Below are positions 1-6,948 of a stretch of DNA of 10,436 nucleotides, piece after piece (position 1 is the stretch's first letter; every line of letters begins with the position of its first letter). Position numbers and translations under genes: made by a program. The stretch comes from Cytophagales bacterium (GTDB lineage Bacteria > Bacteroidota > Bacteroidia > Cytophagales > Amoebophilaceae), in contig JAKSDE010000149.1 in the NCBI GenBank assembly GCA_022360235.1, forward strand, positions 1-10,436, in the 5' to 3' direction. Below the pieces are notes generated by a model. That model saw nothing but the letters and a program-made list of their open reading frames with translations. It searched no databases and was not told the origin of the DNA.

Positions 1-234
1 ATAGGTTGGTTTTATCCACTTTTCCATCCCATAACAACGATAATAGCCTACTGATTTATCTTTGTTTGAATCCCTTCTGAAGGGCTCCTTAACAAAACAA
101 TTTTATTGAAATAATTCTACCTCGCTAATCTAAAGGAGCCGGATGACGGGTAACTGTCACGTCCGGTTCTTAGAGAGGAAAGGGCCCCAGGAAGCCTCCT
201 ACGGGAGACTTCCGTAGGCCCCGACCTACTCGAC
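1..234 (+). mobile_element. Group II intron, 3' end (domains V and VI), truncated by window edge
   Basis: The 3' end of a bacterial group II intron read on the + strand. Domain V is 136-169: exactly 34 nt, an 8-bp lower stem starting GAGCC and closing with GGTTC (so it has the catalytic AGC triad), a 2-nt CG bulge, a 6-bp upper stem and a GTAA (GNRA) tetraloop. Domain VI is about 173-231: GAGAGG (173-178) pairs with CC-T-(A)-CTC (225-231), leaving A228 bulged as the branch-point adenosine. An inner stem pairs CCTACGG with CCGTAGG. The intron should end with GAC at 232-234. Positions 1-135 would be domain IV or the tail of the intron-encoded reverse transcriptase/maturase; all three forward frames stop early and I do not recognise it. 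Domains I-III lie outside the window. Confident for V/VI, unsure for 1-135. Confidence 0.88.
136..169 (+). ncRNA. Group II intron domain V hairpin
   Basis: Catalytic core hairpin of the left intron. The lower helix pairs GAGCCGGA with TCCGGTTC with only one G-T wobble. The 2-nt CG bulge is on the 3' side, and the upper helix TGACGG/CTGTCA is capped by GTAA. Length and bulge position match the family consensus exactly, so the catalytic element looks intact rather than decayed. Confidence 0.9.
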
Positions 235-356
235 AAAGAAAAAGGTAGAGAAGAAGGTATTCTTGAAACGGCTAAGAACCTTATTAAACAAGGTGTCACA
301 TTAGTATTGCCCAAGCTACTGGCCTGAGCAAAGGAGAGCTTGCTCAGCTATCCTAG
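235..356 (+). pseudogene. Rpn-family (PD-(D/E)XK) recombination-promoting nuclease/transposase, C-terminal remnant
   Basis: Directly after the intron's 3' splice site an open frame reads KEKGREEGILETAKNLIKQG (235-294). After Val-Thr-Leu-Val a one-base shift near 304-306 is needed to continue with IAQATGLSKGELAQLS and a TAG at 354-356. The Lys/Glu/Gly repeat followed by 'AKNLIKQG...IAxATGLSxxEL' is the typical C-terminal tail of Rpn/YhgA-like transposase-nucleases, which are abundant in host-associated Bacteroidota. Without the shift the frame ends at a TGA inside 'GGCCTGAGC'. The catalytic N-terminal domain is not in the window; it may lie upstream of the intron as 5' exon. The gene looks doubly damaged, by intron insertion and by a frameshift. 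Family assignment rests on the tail only. Confidence 0.68.
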
Positions 357-1038
357 CTTTACCAGGTCCCATCAAGGGACTATTCACCCAGCTATAGCAA
401 AGCCGTACCGAAATCCAAAGGGGAAGCGTTTTCCAAAGAAGTGAGCGCATCTTTGACCCTAACGGCTAATTCAGAGAGATTCATCATGCTTTTATTCAAC
501 AAGAGCAAGAGCGTGTGATGAAGCATAGTCCATGTTAAGGAATAAGGGGTATATGAGGCATAAAATGGCCCTCATCTTATATACTCATGCTACCTTTTCC
601 CTATATTAGCTGCTTGTGTGCTTATAGTCACCTAACATTTTTTGAAAAAGTGTCGAAAAAGAAACACTAGAAGACATGAGGTATTTTGGAAAGGTCTCAA
701 AATTATGATATTTATCGCTTGAAAGGACTCATGAAAGCGCGTAGGGTAATAACTTCAGGGACTGTAGAATCTTAAAGAATTCTCCCAAATTATAGGCCTG
801 TATTGGCTTTAAAAGGAGATTTTTAGAAAAATTAGGGAAGCTTTCTACAGGCCCCTTCACTGATAAAGCGGACATTTTAAGACAATGCTTTCCCCAGTAA
901 TTAGAGAAGTAAATACAAGCTTGTTGACCTAGACATCATCGTATGCTTAACACACATAAGATTGGTAAAGTAGATTTTTGGGAAGGGCAACTACTTTCAT
1001 CAACCCGAAGAGCTAGGAAAGACGAGTAGTAAAGCACC
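357..1038. other. Gene-poor stretch upstream of ftsX
   Basis: About 680 bases with no convincing intact gene on either strand. A short open frame continues past the Rpn stop (about 357-519) without recognisable similarity. A small stem pairs ATGAGG (553-558) with CCTCAT (570-575), but no T-run follows. A decayed IS remnant lies at 758-854. I found no clear Bacteroidota promoter (TTTG-N17-20-TAnnTTTG) for ftsX. The density of stops in all frames suggests eroded pseudogene DNA. Confidence 0.6.
758..854 (+). mobile_element. Decayed IS/MITE-like element A (97 bp)
   Basis: The ends form imperfect inverted repeats: GGGACTGTAGAA at 758-769 and TTCTACAGGCCC at 843-854, the reverse complement of GGGCCTGTAGAA (11 of 12 matching). 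The pentamer CTTCA occurs directly outside both ends (753-757 and 855-859), as expected of a target-site duplication. The right part reads on + as GFKRRFLEKLGKLSTGPF, which resembles the peptide encoded at one end of the second remnant at 6949-7073 (shared GFK...STxP). I take both as internally deleted copies of related insertion sequences whose transposase C-terminus runs into the terminal repeat. The IS family is not identified. Confidence 0.5.
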
Positions 1039-1932
1039 ATGGCTCATTATGCACATAAAAGAAAAAAAAGGCTAGGCAACTATCCTATTGTGAGTTTAGT
1101 TTTTAGTATTACACTTGCTTTGTTTATGATGGGGCTATTTGGTTTACTCATTCTACATACGGAGAAGCTAGCAGCGCTTGTTAGAGAAAATGTAGAAATC
1201 CAGATTTATTTAAATAAAAATATTTCAGAAAGTGAGCGTAGTAGAATCAAACAACTGCTTGCTAATAAAGAGTTTGTGCTGAGAAAAAATGGTAGTGCTC
1301 AAATAACTTTCATGACCAAAGAAGAAGCAGCACAACGATTTATAGAAGAAACAGGAGAAGATTTTTTGTTTGTGTTAGATGAAAATCCATTGAGAGATGC
1401 TTATATTTTAAATATCGATCCGAACTACCAAGATACCGAGCATCTTGAGAAGATTAAACAGGAAATTGAAACCATGAAGGAGGTTTTTGAAGTTACTTAT
1501 ATAGAAAACTTTGTAGCGTCGATTAATAAAAATATGGCTAAAATTAAAATTATTTTAGCAACGTTCTCTATCATTTTACTATTTGCAGTAACTATACTTA
1601 TCTACAATACCATCAAGCTGGCAATTTATTCGCAGCGTTTTCTGATTAGAAGTATGCAGCTCGTAGGGGCTACCGCTAATTTTATTAAAAGGCCTTTTCT
1701 AGCTAGGTCTGTACTACTTGGTTTAATAGCAGGTACAATAACAAGTATTCTATTGCTAACGTTGTTATATTATGCCAACTTGCAAATTGAGGCGTTGATA
1801 AAGTTACAAGAGCCCACCAAGATTTTTATGCTATCAGGAGCAATCATCTTGTTAGGCGTATTTATTAGTCTCTTAAGCACTTATAGCGCTATTAATAAGT
1901 ATCTAAGCATGTCTTTAGATGATCTATACTAA
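1039..1932 (+). CDS. ftsX: Cell division protein FtsX (ABC transporter permease family)
   Basis: Integral membrane partner of the ATPase FtsE. In the FtsEX complex it transmits cytoplasmic ATP hydrolysis to periplasmic activators of cell-wall hydrolases at the division septum. The 297-residue protein has the FtsX plan: a basic cytoplasmic N-terminus (residues 1-16), TM1 about 17-40, a large periplasmic domain about 45-165, and TM2 (168-190), TM3 (222-246) and TM4 (262-285). The loop 'RSMQLVGATANFIKRPFLAR' before TM3 is the conserved FtsX segment thought to contact FtsE. ATG at 1039 is the first start and gives a typical N-terminus. ftsE is not adjacent, which is usual in Bacteroidota. It is the first gene of a compact + strand cluster; the next start is one base after its TAA. 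No promoter was recognised. If the organism is wall-reduced, retention of FtsX is notable. Confidence 0.92.
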   Translation: MAHYAHKRKKRLGNYPIVSLVFSITLALFMMGLFGLLILHTEKLAALVRENVEIQIYLNKNISESERSRIKQLLANKEFVLRKNGSAQITFMTKEEAAQRFIEETGEDFLFVLDENPLRDAYILNIDPNYQDTEHLEKIKQEIETMKEVFEVTYIENFVASINKNMAKIKIILATFSIILLFAVTILIYNTIKLAIYSQRFLIRSMQLVGATANFIKRPFLARSVLLGLIAGTITSILLLTLLYYANLQIEALIKLQEPTKIFMLSGAIILLGVFISLLSTYSAINKYLSMSLDDLY

Positions 1933-1933
1933 A

Positions 1934-2155
1934 ATGAAAAAGAATTCAAAAAATTTACCCTTCGGAAAGAGAAACTATCAACTTGTATTGCTAGGGGTTT
2001 TAGTAATCGTGGTAGGTTTCACGCTTATCGCAGTAGATAAAGAGGAATATGGTTTTGGAATTTTAGGAATTACTATCGGCCCCATCATAGTCATGGCAGG
2101 ATTTATTATTGAATTTTTTGCTATTATGTATAATAGAAAAAGCAAGGTACACTAA
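1934..2155 (+). CDS. DUF3098 family small membrane protein
   Basis: A 73-residue protein with two predicted membrane segments (about 16-33 and 44-66) and the family's N-terminal signature 'LPFGKRNY' (residues 8-15). DUF3098 is a Bacteroidota family of unknown function, regularly encoded directly after ftsX, so a link to the envelope or divisome is plausible but only by context. An earlier in-frame ATG at 1919 would add five residues (MIYTK) and overlap the end of ftsX. I prefer 1934 because it gives the usual short basic start and sits one base after the ftsX stop, consistent with translational coupling. The gene ends 16 bases before the truB start, leaving no room for the uppP gene often found next. 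Confidence 0.82.
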   Translation: MKKNSKNLPFGKRNYQLVLLGVLVIVVGFTLIAVDKEEYGFGILGITIGPIIVMAGFIIEFFAIMYNRKSKVH

Positions 2156-2171
2156 ACTTGTCTCCCCCATC

Positions 2172-2903
2172 ATGACAGCTAACGCCATAAAAGCCCATCA
2201 AACACTCCTGGAAAGGGTTAATCTCGAGGAAGGCACTGTTCTACCGGTCAATAAACCTTTGGGGTGGACTTCCTTTGATGTGGTCAATAAACTAAAACGA
2301 GCCCTTCAAATTAAAAAAATAGGACATACAGGTACATTAGATCCTTTAGCAACAGGGCTATTATTGCTATGTACAGGAAAAAAAACAAAAGAAGTCAGTC
2401 ATTACCAAAATTTAGAAAAAGTATACGAGGGGGAAATAATAATTGGTAAAACTACCCCTTCTTTTGACCTAGAAACAGACTTTGATAGCGAAACAACATA
2501 CTCCCATATTACAGAGCAAGCTATTCTTGAACTGACCGATACTTTTACGGGTTACATTGATCAAGTACCTCCTGCTTACGCAGCGATCAAAGTGAAGGGA
2601 GAACGCGCCTACAAAAAAGCGCGGCAAAGTCAAAAAGTAACCTTACTACCAAGAAAGGTTTTTATAAAGTCTTTTATAATCACTTCAGTGAATACGCCGC
2701 ATATTAAATTCAAAGTAACTTGCGGAAAAGGTACGTATATCCGAAGCTTAGCCCATGATTTTGGTAAGAAGCTTGGCGTAGGGGCCTATCTCGCCGCTTT
2801 AAAAAGAACACGCATCGGTGCCTATCAACTTAAAGATGCTTACGAAGTAACAAATTTTGACCACACCTCCCTGAAAAGGCGCTTAAAGGAGGTACTTTCT
2901 TAA
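2172..2903 (+). CDS. truB: tRNA pseudouridine(55) synthase TruB
   Basis: Converts U55 in the T-loop of most tRNAs to pseudouridine, in the cytoplasm. With the ATG at 2172 the protein has 243 residues, about the usual length of short Bacteroidota TruB proteins. Diagnostic motifs are 'VNKPLGWTSFDVV' (26-38) and 'GHTGTLDPLATGLL' (51-64), with catalytic Asp57. Further on are 'YEGEIIIGKTTPSFDLE', 'QVPPAYAAIKVKGERAYKKAR' and 'GTYIRSLAHDFGKKLGVGAYL', the canonical TruB blocks. An upstream in-frame ATG at 2109 would add 21 residues (MNFLLLCIIEK...) that overlap DUF3098 in another frame and look nothing like a TruB N-terminus, so I reject it. truB-ribF adjacency (13 bases apart) is widespread in bacteria. 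Confidence 0.94.
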   Translation: MTANAIKAHQTLLERVNLEEGTVLPVNKPLGWTSFDVVNKLKRALQIKKIGHTGTLDPLATGLLLLCTGKKTKEVSHYQNLEKVYEGEIIIGKTTPSFDLETDFDSETTYSHITEQAILELTDTFTGYIDQVPPAYAAIKVKGERAYKKARQSQKVTLLPRKVFIKSFIITSVNTPHIKFKVTCGKGTYIRSLAHDFGKKLGVGAYLAALKRTRIGAYQLKDAYEVTNFDHTSLKRRLKEVLS

Positions 2904-2916
2904 CAAAAACCAGTCT

Positions 2917-3867
2917 ATGAAAATATACGAGCGTCTCGATCAATTCAAAAAACTTCTTAATGCCGTAGTCACTATTGGGATTTTTGATGGGGTACATGTA
3001 GGTCATCAAAAAATATTTCAAAGACTTAGAGCGATTGCTCAGAAGATACAAGGAGAAGTAGTACTCATTACCTTTTGGCCCCACCCAAGATTAGTACTTC
3101 CCTTACAGAAAGCGGAACCTATCAAGCTACTGACAACCTTTGAAGAGAAGGCTACTATTTTAGCACAGCAGGGGGTAGATCATTTATTAAAGATACCTTT
3201 TACAAAAATATTCGCGCAGTTAAGTTCCATAGACTTTATTCAAAAAATACTGATAGAAAAGCTAGGGATAAAAAGACTCGTGATTGGCTATGATCATCGC
3301 TTTGGAAGAAATAGAGAGGGAGAAGGAAAAATGCTAAAAACAGAAGGAGTGCACTATGGCTTTGCTGTAGAGGAAGTACCTCCACAAAAGATTGATGAAG
3401 TAGTGGTAAGTTCTACAAAAATTAGAAAGGCCCTACTAGCAGGAGAAGTCAAAAAGGCAAACGCTTATCTAAACAGGCCTTATGAAATAACAGGGAAAGT
3501 CATCAAAGGCAATCAAAGGGGCAGACAAATGGGTTTCCCCACCGCTAACCTTGAAATACTAAACGCTCACAAGCTTATCCCTGCTGACGGTGCTTACGCA
3601 GTAAAAGTTATGCATGAAGGTACTTCTTATAATGGTATGCTTAATATAGGGGTAAGACCTACCTTAGAAGGTACATTAAGAACTATAGAAGTCTATATCA
3701 TCGATTTTAAAAAAGAAATTTATGGGCATGAACTTACCATTCAGTTTATTACGCAAATAAGAAAAGAAAGCCAATTCGAAGACTTAAGTGCTCTGAAGAA
3801 ACAACTTTGGCAAGATAAGGAACAAGCGTTGAAGCTATTGGAAGCGTGGGAGATGGGTGATAGGTAA
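2917..3867 (+). CDS. ribF: Bifunctional riboflavin kinase / FMN adenylyltransferase RibF
   Basis: Makes FMN from riboflavin and ATP, then FAD from FMN and ATP. The N-terminal FAD synthetase domain (about 1-180) carries the nucleotidyltransferase motif 'GIFDGVHVGH' (21-30), 'GYDHRFGRNREG' (124-135) and 'VSSTKIR' (164-170). The C-terminal kinase domain (about 185-310) carries 'GNQRGRQMGFPTANL' (198-212), 'NGMLNIGVRPT' (239-249) and 'EVYIIDF..EIYG' (258-270). The 316-residue length is typical of complete bifunctional RibF, and no key residue appears lost. Its cofactors are needed by two proteins encoded nearby: DusB (FMN) and the DAO-type oxidoreductase (FAD). ATG at 2917 is 13 bases after the truB stop; the GGAGG at 2888-2891 is too far upstream to act as its ribosome binding site. 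Last gene of the ftsX cluster. Confidence 0.95.
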   Translation: MKIYERLDQFKKLLNAVVTIGIFDGVHVGHQKIFQRLRAIAQKIQGEVVLITFWPHPRLVLPLQKAEPIKLLTTFEEKATILAQQGVDHLLKIPFTKIFAQLSSIDFIQKILIEKLGIKRLVIGYDHRFGRNREGEGKMLKTEGVHYGFAVEEVPPQKIDEVVVSSTKIRKALLAGEVKKANAYLNRPYEITGKVIKGNQRGRQMGFPTANLEILNAHKLIPADGAYAVKVMHEGTSYNGMLNIGVRPTLEGTLRTIEVYIIDFKKEIYGHELTIQFITQIRKESQFEDLSALKKQLWQDKEQALKLLEAWEMGDR

Positions 3868-3917
3868 AAATACTAGTTTTCTCAAAAAAAAGAAGGTATT
3901 ATTTTTATAGTGCAGTA

Positions 3918-4880
3918 TTACTTTTCCACCTTTAACGTATTACTTTGAAGGTATCGTTGTGTAAAATATCTTTGAAGAATAAAGCTAAAAATGATTCCTA
4001 CTACTAGAAAGAAATAAATGATAGGCAGAAAAGGGGGTTCTACCTCTTCTATATTCTGCTCAATTAATCCTATATGGTGGAAGAATAGCAGCGTGAGAGT
4101 AAAAGCATTATTAAAAAAATGAGCTATGATAGGGAAAGCTATATCTTTTGACCACCAGTAAATATAACCAAACAAAACTCCTAAAAAAAACCTAGGAACA
4201 AGGCCATAAAATTGAAAATGGATAGCACTAAAAATAAAGGCACTCATAAAGATAGCGAGGTGTATATGTTGCGTGATCCTATGAAAAAGGTTTTGTAAAA
4301 CTCCTCTAAAAAGCAGTTCTTCTCCTATAGCAGGGATAATGGCTACAGCAAAGAATGCTAAGATAAGTTCTATAGGTGAACTGAAAGTAGTAAGAAAGGT
4401 AGTCATCTTTTTTAATTCAGTTTCTTTAGCCTGTGCCCATTTTTCAAAATGTTCTAAAAAAGCGGGAAGCTTGATAGCCATGTTCCATTGAATAAGTACA
4501 GTATTGACAATCATAGAAGAGAAGACCAGGCAAATAGTAAGAAGTATTGGATAAGCATACTTCTTTTTCAATTGAAAAAAGGTTTTTATGTTTTTTTTCT
4601 CGAAATAATAAAAGTAGACAAGGGGAGCAGCAATAAAAGCACCTGCAGAAATAAACACCTGCAGGATAAGAAGGGGTACTCTCTCAGAAGGTAAGAATTC
4701 CCAATTCCCTAAGCTTAGTGTAAATTCATGGAAATTCATATCGACAAAGGGAAGCATGAAAAGGAGTGCTAAAAACTCAGCCACGAAAGCTCCTGAAAAA
4801 ATAACTACAATGAGTATAAGCAAACTCAACCAAGGATTCCTATGCTCAGATAGTGAGATGACTGTAGGATTTTGAGACAT
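3918..4880 (-). CDS. CPBP family intramembrane glutamic endopeptidase
   Basis: A 320-residue polytopic membrane protein of the CPBP (CAAX protease and bacteriocin-processing, formerly Abi) family, related to type II CAAX proteases. The C-terminal half carries all three conserved motifs: 'EELLFR' (EExxxR, Glu187-Glu188...Arg192), 'FSAIHFQ' (FxxxH, His221) and 'HFFNN' (HxxxN, His254...Asn258). These residues form the active site in the membrane. Hydrophobic segments lie near 17-45, 69-92, 109-131, 168-184, 208-222, 228-243, 247-268 and 284-302. A polar stretch about 136-162 separates the N-terminal part from the catalytic domain. Substrate unknown; CPBP proteins act in prenyl-protein processing, bacteriocin maturation/immunity and envelope regulation. 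It converges on ribF and diverges from dusB. ATG at 4880 follows no evident Shine-Dalgarno sequence. Confidence 0.9.
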   Translation of the reverse strand: MSQNPTVISLSEHRNPWLSLLILIVVIFSGAFVAEFLALLFMLPFVDMNFHEFTLSLGNWEFLPSERVPLLILQVFISAGAFIAAPLVYFYYFEKKNIKTFFQLKKKYAYPILLTICLVFSSMIVNTVLIQWNMAIKLPAFLEHFEKWAQAKETELKKMTTFLTTFSSPIELILAFFAVAIIPAIGEELLFRGVLQNLFHRITQHIHLAIFMSAFIFSAIHFQFYGLVPRFFLGVLFGYIYWWSKDIAFPIIAHFFNNAFTLTLLFFHHIGLIEQNIEEVEPPFLPIIYFFLVVGIIFSFILQRYFTQRYLQSNTLKVEK

Positions 4881-4885
4881 ATCTG

Positions 4886-4899
4886 ATGTAAATTTACAT
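4886..4899. promoter_or_regulatory. 14-bp perfect palindrome upstream of the CPBP gene
   Basis: ATGTAAATTTACAT is a perfect palindrome centred about 12 bases upstream of the CPBP start, in the divergent CPBP/dusB intergenic region. The position would suit an operator, but an AT-rich palindrome of this length is expected about once by chance in a window this size. No regulator is assigned. Confidence 0.15.
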
Positions 4900-4988
4900 A
4901 AAAATTTCTAGTGTTAAGGTTAGATGCTAACGCAAATACGCTTATATAAGTAGGTATTCGTTATCAATTAAGAAACAATAGTGTTAAA

Positions 4989-5984
4989 ATGATTAAAATA
5001 GGAAATAGGTCATTAGGTGACTTTCCCCTTCTGCTAGCGCCTATGGAAGATGTAAGTGATCCACCTTTCAGATCTATATGCAAAGCGCAAGGGGCTGACT
5101 TAATGTATACAGAATTTATCTCAGCAGAAGGGTTGATTCGTGGGGCAGCAAAAAGTACACAAAAGCTTGACATATATAATGATGAGCGTCCTATAGGGAT
5201 TCAAATTTTTGGAGAGAAGATTGAATCCATGCGGGAAGCAGCAGCCATTGCAGAAGCAGCCAATCCAGAAATACTAGATATCAACTACGGTTGTCCTGTA
5301 AAAAATGTAGCGTGTAAAGGAGCAGGGGCCGGAATACTCTTAGACCTTCCTAAGATGCAAGCCATGACAGCAGAGATCGTGAAGCAAGTCTCTATTCCTG
5401 TTACTGTAAAAACACGTTTAGGATGGGATGAAAATACCATCAAAATCGTAGAAGTAGCGAAAAGATTGCAAGATGCAGGTATACAAGCACTGACGATCCA
5501 CGGTAGAACGAGGAAGCAAATGTATAGAGGAGAAGCTAATTGGGCGTATATTGCTGATGTAAAGCATCATCCTGACATCCATATTCCAATCTTTGGGAAT
5601 GGCGACATTGATACACCACAAAAAGCCTTGGCCTATAAAAATAAGTATGCCATCGATGGCATAATGATTGGAAGAGCAAGCATCGGCTACCCCTGGATAT
5701 TTAAAGAGATTAAACATTTTCTAAAAACAGGCAAGCTACTAGCACCCCCTACTTTAGAGGAACGTATCAAGACGGTGAAAGAGCATCTCACGCACGCTGT
5801 GCAATGGAAAGGCGAGAAAATTGGCATCTTTGAGATGAGAAGACACTATATAAATTACTTTAGAGGCTTCTCTAACTTTAAGCCTTTTAGAACAAGATTG
5901 GTTGAAGCAGCTACATTTTTAGAAGTATGTGACCTATTAGAGGATATTGCACACAGCCTTACTCCTCAATTTATGATCGCCTGA
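4989..5984 (+). CDS. dusB: tRNA dihydrouridine synthase DusB
   Basis: An FMN-dependent enzyme that reduces specific uridines in the tRNA D-loop to dihydrouridine using NADPH. The 331-residue protein has the Dus TIM-barrel blocks: 'LAPMEDVSDPPFR' (16-28), 'YTEFISAEGLI' (40-50), 'INYGCPVKNVACKGAGAG' with catalytic Cys102, 'VKTRLGWD', 'ALTIHGRTRKQMYRG' (FMN and phosphate contacts), 'IFGNGDIDTP' and 'GIMIGRASIGYPWIF'. The MED variant of the first motif and the short C-terminal helical domain fit the Bacteroidota DusB group. ATG at 4989 gives 'MIKIGNRSLGDFPLLLAPM', a normal start. It overlaps the following eamA by one base (TGATG), so the two are probably co-transcribed and translationally coupled. 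No good promoter was seen in the 108-base divergent gap. Confidence 0.93.
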   Translation: MIKIGNRSLGDFPLLLAPMEDVSDPPFRSICKAQGADLMYTEFISAEGLIRGAAKSTQKLDIYNDERPIGIQIFGEKIESMREAAAIAEAANPEILDINYGCPVKNVACKGAGAGILLDLPKMQAMTAEIVKQVSIPVTVKTRLGWDENTIKIVEVAKRLQDAGIQALTIHGRTRKQMYRGEANWAYIADVKHHPDIHIPIFGNGDIDTPQKALAYKNKYAIDGIMIGRASIGYPWIFKEIKHFLKTGKLLAPPTLEERIKTVKEHLTHAVQWKGEKIGIFEMRRHYINYFRGFSNFKPFRTRLVEAATFLEVCDLLEDIAHSLTPQFMIA

Positions 5985-6874
5985 TGAAAGGTACATCATC
6001 AAAAAATAGAGGAGCTCCTTGGATACTTCTTACCATGCTCTCATTGATATGGGGAAGTTCGTTTATCCTTATTAAAAGAGGCCTAGCCGTTTTTTCGTCT
6101 AGTGAAGTAGGTGCGCTTCGTGTTTTTTCTGCAGCTATATTTCTATTTCCACTGTTTCTACTACAAATGAAAAAATTAAGTCTTCACCACTATAAGTTAC
6201 TATTCCTTTCAGGTCTATTAGGGTCTTTTTTCCCTGCTTTTTTATTTGCCAAGGCGCAAACACAATTGGCTAGTGCTATTACTGGAGTGCTTAATACACT
6301 CACACCCATTTTTACATTACTAGCGGGTGCGCTATTTTTTAAACAAAAGATTTATAAAAATGAACTCGTAGGAATCTTCTTGGGATTTTTAGGAGCAACA
6401 CTCATCATCTTTGGTGACTTACCCATTCATATGGGAACGATCAATTATTATGCCCTATGGGTGTTGTTAGCTAGTTTTTGCTATGCCAATAATACCAACT
6501 TAGTTAGACATTATTTGCAAGACCTCACAGCCACCACGATTATCAGTGTTTCACTATTGCCCGTAGGCGTACTTGCTGGCATACTCCTTTTTACACAAAC
6601 AGAATTTATATGGAAGCTGCAGACTGTTGAGGGAGCCAATAGTGCTTTAGGCTACATACTTCTCTTAGGGTTCATGAACTCAGCTGTCGCCTACATACTA
6701 TTTACTACTTTAGTGAAACTTACTTCGTCTATCTTCGCTAGTACAGTATCTTTTTTAGTCCCTGTCGTAGCGCTTATGTGGGGAATACTTGACGGAGAAG
6801 TATTACGATGGAGACACTATCTAGGAATTATAGCCATTTTATTAAGTGTTTATTTAGTAAATAAGCGTAAGTAG
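5984..6874 (+). CDS. EamA/DMT superfamily transporter
   Basis: A 296-residue protein with ten predicted membrane helices in two EamA repeats (about 12-143 and 155-293), a member of the drug/metabolite transporter superfamily. The start 'WILLTMLSLIWGSSFILIKRGL' and 'GALRVFSAAIF' are typical of the first repeat. 'ITGVLNTLTPIFTLLAGALFFKQ' is the conserved helix 4-5 region, echoed in the second repeat by 'SSIFASTVSFLVPVVALMWG'. Members export amino acids or metabolites, and substrate cannot be told from sequence. Translation probably depends on termination of dusB (one-base overlap at 5984). The TAG stop at 6872-6874 is also the first three bases of a 37-bp direct repeat whose second copy lies at 7890, so the repeat starts exactly at the gene's end. 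Confidence 0.88.
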   Translation: MKGTSSKNRGAPWILLTMLSLIWGSSFILIKRGLAVFSSSEVGALRVFSAAIFLFPLFLLQMKKLSLHHYKLLFLSGLLGSFFPAFLFAKAQTQLASAITGVLNTLTPIFTLLAGALFFKQKIYKNELVGIFLGFLGATLIIFGDLPIHMGTINYYALWVLLASFCYANNTNLVRHYLQDLTATTIISVSLLPVGVLAGILLFTQTEFIWKLQTVEGANSALGYILLLGFMNSAVAYILFTTLVKLTSSIFASTVSFLVPVVALMWGILDGEVLRWRHYLGIIAILLSVYLVNKRK

Positions 6875-6908
6875 TCGACCCTTCATAACGCTCGATGGTG
6901 CTATTTTT
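6872..6908. repeat. 37-bp direct repeat, copy 1
   Basis: Starts TAGTCGACCCTTC and ends GATGGTGCTATTTTT. It differs from copy 2 (7890-7926) at one position only (A6878 versus G7896). It begins at the stop codon of eamA. Here the T-run continues to seven Ts. No strong hairpin precedes the T-run, so it is not a convincing terminator. The pair brackets about one kilobase of accessory DNA. Confidence 0.9.
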
Positions 6909-6916
6909 TTAGTTCT

Positions 6917-6944
6917 GAGTTCTTGATTCCGAGTTCCTGGTTTC
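6917..6944. repeat. Tandem pair of 14-bp repeats (GAGTTCYTGRTTYC)
   Basis: GAGTTCTTGATTCC (6917-6930) is followed immediately by GAGTTCCTGGTTTC (6931-6944), 11 of 14 identical. A third unit, GAGTTCTTGGTTCC (13 of 14 identical to the first), lies at 10095-10108, just before the predicted 5' end of the right-hand group II intron. Function unknown; it looks like a dispersed intergenic repeat. Confidence 0.6.
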
Positions 6945-6948
6945 AATA

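Noticed and set aside
1..135. C-terminus of the group II intron-encoded reverse transcriptase
   Set aside because: Frame 1 reads GWFYPLFHP… but stops at 52; no frame gives a convincing maturase tail, so it is left unassigned.
117..314. Minus-strand open frame of 65 codons at the left edge
   Set aside because: It runs antisense across group II domain V/VI and the Rpn tail, which explain the sequence; the peptide is Ser/Arg-rich low-complexity with no family resemblance.
2109..2171. 21-residue N-terminal extension of TruB from ATG 2109
   Set aside because: It overlaps DUF3098 in another frame and gives a hydrophobic start unlike any TruB; ATG 2172 fits family length.
2830..3084. Minus-strand open frame across the truB/ribF junction
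   Set aside because: Antisense to two strongly recognised genes, with no recognisable protein features.
3868..3917. Possible bidirectional terminator between the convergent ribF and CPBP genes (AAAAATAC … GTATTATTTTT)
   Set aside because: The stem is short, AT-only at its base and separated by a long loop; not good enough to call.
4488..4694. Plus-strand open frame inside the CPBP gene
   Set aside because: Antisense to a protein with three intact catalytic motifs; peptide is Lys/Ser-rich without features.
4886..4899. Perfect palindrome ATGTAAATTTACAT as a defined operator
   Set aside because: Listed only as a low-confidence site: about one such AT-rich palindrome is expected by chance in 10 kb and no partner site is present.
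5418..5717. Minus-strand open frame of 99 codons inside dusB
   Set aside because: Antisense shadow of conserved Dus motifs; no family resemblance.
6872..6910. Direct repeat copy 1 with its T-run as a rho-independent terminator for dusB-eamA
   Set aside because: No stable GC-rich hairpin could be drawn immediately before the T-run.
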